DNA of 5,642 bases from an uncultured Campylobacter sp. (lineage in GTDB: Bacteria; Campylobacterota; Campylobacteria; Campylobacterales; Campylobacteraceae): positions 1 through 5,642 of the forward strand of contig NZ_CALINL010000015.1 of NCBI RefSeq assembly GCF_938045225.1. Reading direction: 5' to 3'. Positions 1-5,070 of the stretch are shown one piece after another (the stretch's first letter is position 1; each line of letters opens with the position of its first letter). The position numbers and the translations under genes were made by a program. A model generated the notes under the pieces. The model did no database searches and had not been told where the DNA came from. It saw only the letters and a program-made list of their open reading frames with translations.

Positions 1-4
1 ACAA

Positions 5-10
5 CTCCTC
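5..10 (-). promoter_or_regulatory. Shine-Dalgarno-like GAGGAG for a gene beyond the left edge
   Basis: Read on the minus strand, GAGGAG lies 15 bases after the rpmB stop codon and is followed by TTGT up to the window edge. It looks like the ribosome binding site of a gene co-transcribed with rpmB whose start is at or just beyond position 1. The TTG at 4-2 is too close to the motif to be a convincing start. In Helicobacter pylori a putative potassium-channel gene neighbours rpmB, so such a gene is one guess for the neighbour, but nothing in the window tests that. Confidence 0.45.
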
Positions 11-25
11 AAATTTGCGGTAAAT

Positions 26-217
26 TTAGCGTGACTGTTTTCTCATCGTTCTTAGCGTAGAAGCAGCTACCTTGATCTTTCTCGTAGTGCCGTCCTCTAG
101 CGTAACGCGAATAGTTCTTAAGTTTGGCAAAAACCTTCTTTTTGTTCTATTTTTCGCGTGGCTGACATTGTTGCCTACCATCGGACCTTTGCCTGTTATT
201 GCGCATACTCTTGACAT
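26..217 (-). CDS. rpmB: 50S ribosomal protein L28
   Basis: Encodes a 63-residue basic protein of the large ribosomal subunit. The N-terminal SRVCAITGKGP block, the GNNVSHAKNRTKRRFLPNL core and the lysine/arginine-rich C-terminus ending in TLRTMRKQSR are typical of bacterial L28, and the length matches the family. It has a single cysteine (Cys5) and no CxxC pairs, so it is the zinc-independent form. The ATG at 217-215 is preceded on the minus strand by AAGGAAA about 7 nt upstream, which supports the start. The gene is transcribed away from the STAS/CheX-rpe-dnaQ operon and probably continues into another gene past the left edge, because a GAGGAG motif follows its stop. The identification is secure from sequence conservation alone. 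Confidence 0.97.
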   Translation of the reverse strand: MSRVCAITGKGPMVGNNVSHAKNRTKRRFLPNLRTIRVTLEDGTTRKIKVAASTLRTMRKQSR

Positions 218-249
218 ATTTGTTTCCTTAAAAATAAAAATTTCTGCTG

Positions 250-255
250 ATTTTA
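250..255 (-). promoter_or_regulatory. Candidate -10 element of the rpmB promoter
   Basis: On the minus strand the sequence reads GGATAAAATC, giving TAAAAT as a -10 hexamer. This would start transcription near 243 and leave a leader of about 26 nt. Upstream is a T-rich stretch with roughly periodic T-tracts, the kind of context that replaces a strong -35 box in Campylobacter sigma-70 promoters. This is inference from motif and position only. Confidence 0.4.
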
Positions 256-344
256 TCCAAAATAAACAAAATAAAAGCTTAAAGCTGCTTTTACAAACGC
301 GTTAGTTTTTAAACTGAATTTATGGATAAAAAAGCTAAAATAAC

Positions 345-368
345 AAAATTTAAACACGGTTAAATTTT
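345..368. repeat. 9-bp perfect inverted repeat in the divergent spacer
   Basis: Arms AAAATTTAA (345-353) and TTAAATTTT (360-368) are perfect inverted repeats around a 6-nt loop, ACACGG. It lies about 60 bases upstream of the STAS/CheX gene and roughly 100 bases upstream of the likely rpmB start site. It could be an operator or a weak hairpin. The arms are pure A+T in an A+T-rich spacer, so chance is a serious alternative. Confidence 0.35.
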
Positions 369-383
369 AAAAAATTACCGGCT

Positions 384-389
384 CGATTT
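384..389 (+). promoter_or_regulatory. Possible sigma-28 (FliA)-type -10 box, CGATTT
   Basis: CGATTT matches the CGATWT form of the Campylobacter/Helicobacter FliA -10 element and lies 39 bases before the ATG of a chemotaxis-like gene. The upstream TAAATTTT (361-368) only roughly resembles the -35 element, with spacing about 2 nt longer than ideal. A sigma-70-like TATCAT at 400-405 is an alternative -10. The gene's Shine-Dalgarno AGGAA (411-415) sits 13 nt before the ATG, longer than usual. Confidence 0.2.
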
Positions 390-428
390 ACGTAAAAAAT
401 ATCATTTTTTAGGAAATTCTTTTATCTT

Positions 429-1787
429 ATGAGATTAGATTTTAAAGACGACGTAGCTATATTTTATCCTTCCGGCTTTTTAGACGGCGATATCGATAAA
501 TACGAAATCAGCGACGCAAATATAAAATATCTACGCCAAAAAGCTCCGCGTCATATCCTAATATCGCTTAAAAATACCGTTTATTTTAACAAGGTAGGCT
601 TTAATCTAATCCTTGAATCCGTCTCAAGAATAACAAAGGAAAATGACGCCGATATAGGCTTTTGCGATTATAACGAGATAAAATTTAAAGCCCTAAAAAG
701 AATGTCTAAAGATGTTTTAAATTTATCTTTTTTCGAGACGCTCAGCGTTGCGCTTTTATTTTGGGGGAAGTTTGAATCGGAAAACAAACAAATCATCGTT
801 TTTAACGCCGATACCGAGCAAAAACGCCAGATTGCGCTAACATTATCAGGGCGCGGATACAAACCGGTTATCGCAAAAGACGAGGATGAATTTAACCGCT
901 TGCACAAAGATTTCGAGTGCGCCATCCGCCTCACCGACATCAAATCAAATAAAAAAGAATTATCCACTAGCCTTAAAGAAAACGTAGTCGTTTACGAGAT
1001 AAACGGCTTTATCGACTCGGAATTTGCAGACAAATTCGCTTATAAAAGTTTCCTGCAATCGCTAAAAATCGGCTTTAAATTTTTTGTTTTTGATATGAAA
1101 AAATCAAGTTTTATAAATATTCACGGCGTGTCGTTTTTGGCAAAACTCGCGATGGAATGCGCCGATAGCGGTGCAACCATAGCTATGTGCGGGCTAAAAA
1201 AGCCTAACGTCTCAAAAGCCTTACTTCATGATTTAGAGGACTGCGGGATACTACTTTACGATACGATCCAGGATTTTTTTAATGACGACGCGACGATAGA
1301 AGGCGGCGGTAGCATAGAAGACGAAAAACCTAAAAATATAACAAAAGAATTAATAGATCTTTTGCCCGATATCTTAAAAGTAGTGATGGATACGCTAGCC
1401 TCTTTATCAAATTTACCTATTTCTCGCAAGAGTACCGAGATAACAAATTTTAGCTGCGACGAGGAGAAATTTTGCATGGGCTCGGTAGCGTTTTACGGCG
1501 AGACAAATGCCAAATTTATCCTCTGCGTCGAAAAAAACGCCGTTTATAAAATCTGCAAAATTTTGCTTCAAGAAGGTAGCGACGCAAGCATGATCGAGGC
1601 CTATGCAGACCTGCTTAGTGTTATATCCGACCGCATCGAAGCGTGGTTAAAAAGTCAAAAGATAGAGGCGAATTTTACCTTGCCGCATGTCTTTGAAGAG
1701 ATTAAAGAGGAAGACAAAAAAAACAAAGGCGCCCTCGTACGACTCGATATAGACGGCATGGACGCGATATTTTTTCTAAGCAAATAA
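429..1787 (+). CDS. STAS / receiver-like / STAS / CheX-like multidomain signalling protein
   Basis: A 452-residue soluble protein with no signal peptide or membrane segment. Four blocks can be read. A STAS-like domain spans about 1-115 (GFLDGD strand, then LISLKNTVYFNKVGFNLIL). A short receiver-like segment spans about 119-170 (IIVFNAD, helix, GRGYKPVIAKDEDEF). A second STAS-like domain spans about 183-285 (FVFDMKKSSFINIHGVSFL, IAMCGL). After an acidic/glycine linker (286-303), a CheX-like domain spans about 304-450. CheX proteins dephosphorylate CheY-P, and STAS domains often act as phospho-switches. Here both STAS phospho-serine positions are replaced (Lys55, Ile231), and the CheX ExxN pair reads Asp394/Ser397, so a catalytic role is doubtful and a scaffolding or binding role is more likely. 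It leads an operon with rpe 11 nt downstream. The gene is visibly more A+T-rich than its neighbours. The ATG at 429 has AGGAA 13 nt upstream and no better start in frame. The gene is certain; the domain calls are by eye. Confidence 0.85.
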   Translation: MRLDFKDDVAIFYPSGFLDGDIDKYEISDANIKYLRQKAPRHILISLKNTVYFNKVGFNLILESVSRITKENDADIGFCDYNEIKFKALKRMSKDVLNLSFFETLSVALLFWGKFESENKQIIVFNADTEQKRQIALTLSGRGYKPVIAKDEDEFNRLHKDFECAIRLTDIKSNKKELSTSLKENVVVYEINGFIDSEFADKFAYKSFLQSLKIGFKFFVFDMKKSSFINIHGVSFLAKLAMECADSGATIAMCGLKKPNVSKALLHDLEDCGILLYDTIQDFFNDDATIEGGGSIEDEKPKNITKELIDLLPDILKVVMDTLASLSNLPISRKSTEITNFSCDEEKFCMGSVAFYGETNAKFILCVEKNAVYKICKILLQEGSDASMIEAYADLLSVISDRIEAWLKSQKIEANFTLPHVFEEIKEEDKKNKGALVRLDIDGMDAIFFLSK

Positions 1788-1798
1788 AGGACACTAAA

Positions 1799-2446
1799 AT
1801 GTATGTAGCACCGAGTATTTTATCGGCTGATTTTGGAAATTTAAGAGCCGAGATCGAGGCCATCTGCGAGGCTGGAGCCGATCTAGTGCATGTTGACGTG
1901 ATGGACGGGCATTTCGTGCCGAATTTAACCATCGGTCCGGTGGTGGTAAATGCCGTCGCAAAAGCCGCCACAAAGCCGCTAGACATACACCTAATGGTGC
2001 AAAATAACACTTTTTTCGCCGATCTTTTTTTGCCTCTGAAGCCTAAATTTTTAAGCTTTCACATCGAGGAGGAAAAGCACCCGCTACGCCTAATCGATCA
2101 CATCCGTAGCCACGGCACAGGGCCCGCGATAGTGCTAAACCCGCACACCCCCGTTTCCACGATCGAGCACATCGTAAACGAGGTCGACATGGTGCTACTA
2201 ATGAGCGTAAATCCGGGATTCGGCGGGCAAAAATTTATCCCTTCGGTACTTGAAAAAGCCCGCAGCTTACGCGAAATGATCGAGCGTAAAAACGCAAAAT
2301 GCATGATCGAGGTAGACGGCGGCGTAACTGGACTAAACGTCGCGCAGCTCGATGAGGCGGGCGTAGATATCGTCGTAGCGGGCAGTTATATATTTTCATC
2401 AAATTCATACGAGCACTCTATCCGCTCGCTAAAGCTCGAGTTTTGA
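1799..2446 (+). CDS. rpe: Ribulose-phosphate 3-epimerase
   Basis: Interconverts D-ribulose 5-phosphate and D-xylulose 5-phosphate in the cytoplasmic pentose phosphate pathway. The 215-residue length fits the family, and the TIM-barrel signatures are all present: APSILSADF at 4-12, HVDVMDGHFVPN at 31-42, LDIHLMV at 61-67, MSVNPGFGGQ at 135-144, EVDGGV at 171-176 and AGSYIF at 194-199. The metal ligands expected from E. coli Rpe are His31, Asp33, His64 and Asp173, and the last two Asp residues also serve as the acid/base pair. The ATG at 1799 is preceded by AAGGA at a good distance. It lies 11 nt after the STAS/CheX gene and its TGA stop overlaps the TTG start of the exonuclease gene, so all three are probably one transcript with translational coupling at the last junction. 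Nothing abnormal is seen. Confidence 0.97.
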   Translation: MYVAPSILSADFGNLRAEIEAICEAGADLVHVDVMDGHFVPNLTIGPVVVNAVAKAATKPLDIHLMVQNNTFFADLFLPLKPKFLSFHIEEEKHPLRLIDHIRSHGTGPAIVLNPHTPVSTIEHIVNEVDMVLLMSVNPGFGGQKFIPSVLEKARSLREMIERKNAKCMIEVDGGVTGLNVAQLDEAGVDIVVAGSYIFSSNSYEHSIRSLKLEF

Positions 2447-3339
2447 ACCAAGATTTTGAAAATTTACTAGCCGTCATCGCCAAGCGAAACGTAGCCTACG
2501 CGGACTTTGTCGCCGCGACAAAGCAAATGGACGAATACGCCGAGCTTTTTGATGTTCGCGACGTGCAGATGTGGCGCGCGCTAGGGCTTGATATAACCCG
2601 CACCGCAAAAAACCAAATCGAGCTAAAAACGCGGCGCAATGAGATAAAAGATCAAATTTTTTGCGTCGTAGATATAGAAACTAGCGGCGGCATAAATAGC
2701 GGACAGATCATCGAAATCGGCGCGATAAAGCTACAAAACGGCGAAATAATCGGCAAATTTGAAACCTTCGTGTACGCGCCCTACGTCCCGGAAAATATCA
2801 GCGAACTAACGGGCATCACCGCAGAACACCTAAAAAACGCGCCAAGCCTAGCCTTCGTCATGGAGCAGTTTAAGGTCTTTTTAGGTCAGAGCGTTTTTGT
2901 GGCACACAACGTTCGCTTTGACTACGGCTTTATCAGCGCGACGCTGGAGGCGCTAGGATACGGCGAGCTACTAAACCGTAAGCTCTGCACCATAGACCTA
3001 GCCCGCCGCACTATCGCCTCGCCAAAATACGGCCTAGGCACGCTAAAAGAACTTTTAGGCATCGACAATACCCATCACAGAGCCCTGAGCGACGCTATCG
3101 CGGCGGCTGAAATTTTTAAATACTCACTACAAAAGCTCCCGAGCGAGGTAAAGACGACCGAGGATCTAATAGAATTTAGCAAATCGGCCAAGACGATGAA
3201 GCGACTAAAAATCACGACGAATGAAGCCGGCGAGCCGGTCAAATTTGATGACAATGAAAATTTAGGCGAAGCAAGCGAAGCTCAAATTTTAAACGTCAGC
3301 AACAAGATACAGCCTAAACTTCCGATATTTGATGAATAA
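2443..3339 (+). CDS. dnaQ: DnaQ-family 3'-5' exonuclease (DNA polymerase III epsilon-like)
   Basis: A 298-residue DEDDh exonuclease. After a roughly 70-residue N-terminal region of unrecognised fold comes the catalytic domain: ExoI VVDIETSG (Asp77, Glu79), ExoII VAHNVRFD (Asp160), and ExoIII HHRALSDA (His212, Asp217). The TGITAEHL and YGLGTLKELLGI blocks are typical of epsilon/PolC-type exonucleases. All five catalytic residues are intact, so it should remove 3'-terminal nucleotides, either as replicative proofreader or in repair. About 80 residues follow the catalytic domain, ending in QPKLPIF, which resembles a beta-clamp-binding hexapeptide such as QLSLPL. The start is TTG at 2443, overlapping the rpe stop as TTGA. 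The Shine-Dalgarno is weak, so coupling is likely. The next in-frame ATG (Met29) would remove part of the N-terminal region. Whether this is the replicative epsilon or a paralogue cannot be settled here. Confidence 0.9.
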   Translation: MNQDFENLLAVIAKRNVAYADFVAATKQMDEYAELFDVRDVQMWRALGLDITRTAKNQIELKTRRNEIKDQIFCVVDIETSGGINSGQIIEIGAIKLQNGEIIGKFETFVYAPYVPENISELTGITAEHLKNAPSLAFVMEQFKVFLGQSVFVAHNVRFDYGFISATLEALGYGELLNRKLCTIDLARRTIASPKYGLGTLKELLGIDNTHHRALSDAIAAAEIFKYSLQKLPSEVKTTEDLIEFSKSAKTMKRLKITTNEAGEPVKFDDNENLGEASEAQILNVSNKIQPKLPIFDE

Positions 3340-3368
3340 ATTTAACTAAATTTGCCGTAGTTAAATTT
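3338..3368. repeat. 11-bp perfect inverted repeat at the end of dnaQ
   Basis: The arms, AAATTTAACTA (3338-3348) and TAGTTAAATTT (3358-3368), are perfectly complementary around a 9-nt loop, AATTTGCCG. The left arm starts inside the dnaQ stop codon. It may stop or stabilise the dnaQ transcript, but the stem is A+T-rich and no T-run follows, so it is not a classical intrinsic terminator. Its arms share AAATTTAA/TTAAATTT with the repeat at 345-368. Confidence 0.45.
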
Positions 3369-3492
3369 GATAAATTAAAGCGAAATACAAACTCGCAAAA
3401 GCATCCGCTATATTTGTCTGCCCTATAAAAATCTTACAAATTTTCAAATTTAACAGAATAAAAAAGAATAAATTTATAAAAATAGCAGTCCA

Positions 3493-3523
3493 AGTCGGCG
3501 CAAATTTGACCTACTCGCCGACT
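3493..3523 (-). terminator. Candidate terminator hairpin of the cysK-cysE transcript
   Basis: A perfect 8-bp G+C-rich stem, AGTCGGCG paired with CGCCGACT, encloses a 15-nt loop that contains the cysE TAG stop (3513-3511). On the minus strand a T/A-rich stretch (TATTTTTATAAATTTATTC) begins about 9 nt after the stem. The gap before the T-run makes it an imperfect intrinsic terminator, but this is the only G+C-rich hairpin in the convergent spacer 3340-3510, which otherwise holds no gene that I can see. Confidence 0.45.
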
Positions 3524-4056
3524 CGTTCTCCGTTTATCCGCACGATCCTAGCAGGAATTCCTACGACCGTGGCGTTATCGGGCACGTCTTTTAGCACGAC
3601 AGAGTTTGCGCCTATCTTGGCGTTTTCGCCGATCAGGATGTTCCCTAGCACCTTTGCGCCGGCTGCTATCGTGACGCCGTTTTTTACGGTCGGGTGGCGC
3701 TTGCAGCACTCTTTGCCCGTACCGCCCAAAGTTACTTTATGATAGATCAGCCCGTCATCGCCCACCTCGGCTGTCTCGCCGATAACCACGCCCATGCCGT
3801 GATCGATAAAAAGCCGCCTGCCGATCTTGGCACCCGGATGTATCTCGATGCCAGTTAAAAAGCGCGACATCTGCGAAACGAAGCGCGCCGTAAATCGCCA
3901 ATTTTTAACATGCAAAAAGTGCGCGAATCTATGAAAAAAGACGGCGTGGATGCCCGGAGTGTTGACGAGGATCGCCCCGTAGCAGCACGAGGCCACAGAC
4001 GGGTCCTTTCCTCGCACGGTCGCGACCAGCTCGTTTAGCTCAGCTATCAGTCCCAA
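3511..4056 (-). CDS. cysE: Serine O-acetyltransferase, short (EpsC-like) form
   Basis: Transfers acetyl from acetyl-CoA to L-serine, giving O-acetylserine, the first committed step of cysteine synthesis. The N-terminal helical part (1-65) contains GIHAVFFHRFAHFL, and the left-handed beta-helix follows with hexapeptide repeats. TGIEIHPGAKIG (68-79), FIDHGMGVVIGETAEVGDD (84-101), VTLGGTGKECCKRHP (108-122) and NSVVLKDVPDNATVVGIPARIV (151-172) are diagnostic. The expected catalytic residues are His86 with acidic partner Glu71 (Asp in E. coli, commonly Glu in short SATs) and His121. At 181 residues it is shorter than E. coli CysE (273), lacking the large N-terminal domain and most of the C-terminal tail. 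It ends RVGE, without the terminal Ile that docks into CysK. The start is TTG at 4056-4054, one base after the cysK stop, with GAGG about 6 nt upstream within the end of cysK. It is in an operon with cysK. Confidence 0.94.
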   Translation of the reverse strand: MGLIAELNELVATVRGKDPSVASCCYGAILVNTPGIHAVFFHRFAHFLHVKNWRFTARFVSQMSRFLTGIEIHPGAKIGRRLFIDHGMGVVIGETAEVGDDGLIYHKVTLGGTGKECCKRHPTVKNGVTIAAGAKVLGNILIGENAKIGANSVVLKDVPDNATVVGIPARIVRINGERVGE

Positions 4057-4057
4057 A

Positions 4058-4969
4058 TCACGCCTCGTAAAGCGGAGTACTAAGATATCTCTCGCCGTTA
4101 TCGGGAGCTATGAAAAGCACCTTTTTGCCCTTGCCCAGCCTCTTTGCGACCTTTACCGCAGCCGCCAAAGCCGCGCCGCCTGAGATACCTAGCAAGACCC
4201 CCTCCTCTTTAGCCAGTTTTCTAGCCGCCTCAAAGGCCTCATCGTTATCCACGCGCTCTATCTCGTCGATATAGGCGGTCTCGAGCGTAGCCGGGATAAA
4301 ACCCGCGCCGATGCCCTGGATCTTGTGCGGGCCGGGTTTTTCGCCCGAGATCACTGCGGAGTCGTTTGGCTCGACGGCGACGATTTTAGTTTTATAGCCG
4401 TTTGCTTTTAGCGCTCTTGCCGTGCCGCTTAGCGTGCCGCCAGTGCCTACGCCGGCTACAAACGCGTCAAGCTCTTTAAAATCATCCATGATCTCTTTTG
4501 CCGTAGTTAGCTCATGAGCCTGCGGGTTAAATTTATTTTCAAACTGGCTTAGCATCACGTAGCCTTTTTCGCGCACGAGTTCGTTTGCTTTTTCGATCGC
4601 ACCCTTCATGCCTTTTGCACCCTCGGTTAGCACTAGCTCCGCGCCGTAAGCCTTTTGTAGCTTGCGTCTTTCTATACTCATGGTCTCAGGCATCACTAGC
4701 ACGACCTTGTATCCTAGTGCCGCGCCGACCATGGCTGCGCCTATGCCGGTGTTGCCGCTAGTCGGCTCCACGATGACGTCGCCTTTTTTTAGGATGCCCT
4801 CTTTTTGCATACCTAGGATCATGTTTGCGGCGATTCTATCTTTTACCGAGCCGCCCGGGTTAAAAAACTCAAGCTTTGCGTAGATTTCAGCCATGCCCTC
4901 TTCGTGCACGCTATTTATCCTTATGATCGGGGTTTTACCGATGGTTTGAACGATGCTTTCATATATCAT
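4058..4969 (-). CDS. cysK: Cysteine synthase (O-acetylserine sulfhydrylase)
   Basis: A pyridoxal-phosphate enzyme that makes L-cysteine from O-acetylserine and sulfide in the cytoplasm. The 303-residue length is normal. The PLP lysine is Lys43 in NPGGSVKDR, the substrate loop is EPTSGNTGIG (68-77), the phosphate-binding loop is GVGTGGTLSG (173-182), and the serine that contacts the PLP ring nitrogen is in GISGGAA (261-267). QGIGAGFIP (218-226) is also typical. Cystathionine beta-synthase-like or CysM relatives share the fold, but the adjacent cysE supports an OASS role. The ATG at 4969-4967 is preceded by AAAAGGAG at ideal spacing. Its TGA stop is one base before the TTG start of cysE, so the two are co-transcribed and possibly coupled. 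All catalytic motifs are intact. Confidence 0.96.
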   Translation of the reverse strand: MIYESIVQTIGKTPIIRINSVHEEGMAEIYAKLEFFNPGGSVKDRIAANMILGMQKEGILKKGDVIVEPTSGNTGIGAAMVGAALGYKVVLVMPETMSIERRKLQKAYGAELVLTEGAKGMKGAIEKANELVREKGYVMLSQFENKFNPQAHELTTAKEIMDDFKELDAFVAGVGTGGTLSGTARALKANGYKTKIVAVEPNDSAVISGEKPGPHKIQGIGAGFIPATLETAYIDEIERVDNDEAFEAARKLAKEEGVLLGISGGAALAAAVKVAKRLGKGKKVLFIAPDNGERYLSTPLYEA

Positions 4970-4993
4970 TTAGACTCCTTTTGAAAAAATCGT

Positions 4994-5002
4994 ATAATAA
5001 TA
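4994..5002 (-). promoter_or_regulatory. Candidate -10 region for cysK-cysE
   Basis: On the minus strand GTTATTATTATACG contains two overlapping TATTAT hexamers (5002-4997 and 4999-4994), each differing from TATAAT at one base, 25 to 28 bases before the cysK ATG. The upstream DNA is strongly A+T-rich. This would allow cysK-cysE its own promoter separate from the oxidoreductase gene upstream. It is a motif call in biased sequence. Confidence 0.35.
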
Positions 5003-5027
5003 ACTTCTTTTTCCATAAATATAAATA

Positions 5028-5059
5028 AAATATAAAAAAATAAATTTTCTTTTATATTT
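5028..5059 (-). terminator. A+T-only hairpin after the oxidoreductase gene
   Basis: AAATATAAAA (5028-5037) and TTTTATATTT (5050-5059) form a perfect 10-bp inverted repeat with a 12-nt loop, 12 bases past the oxidoreductase stop, followed on the minus strand by T-rich sequence. It might weakly end that transcript before the cysK promoter. With no G-C pairs in the stem it could equally be chance in the 101-base A+T-rich spacer 4970-5070. Confidence 0.25.
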
Positions 5060-5070
5060 CAGCCTAAAAT

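Noticed and set aside
72..305. Plus-strand 77-codon open frame over rpmB and its leader
   Set aside because: It is antisense to a certain L28 gene, has no ribosome binding site, and its hydrophobic appearance follows from the basic L28 codons read backwards.
668..967. Minus-strand open frames inside the STAS/CheX and rpe genes (also 1256-1477, 1702-2010, 2098-2304)
   Set aside because: All lie antisense to clearly coding sequence, show no family motif and have no credible start signals.
3340..3510. Small gene or structured RNA in the convergent spacer
   Set aside because: Apart from the inverted repeats at 3338-3368 and 3493-3523, no frame with a start signal, tRNA-like fold or conserved motif was visible.
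3506..3742. Plus-strand open frame over the 3' half of cysE
   Set aside because: It is the shadow of the hexapeptide-repeat region of cysE, with composition dictated by that gene.
4662..4883. Plus-strand open frame inside cysK
   Set aside because: It is antisense to the conserved PLP-binding part of cysK and has no independent support.
5034..5040. A7 run as a phase-variation tract
   Set aside because: It is short, lies in an A+T-rich spacer outside any gene, and does not sit between promoter elements that I can support.
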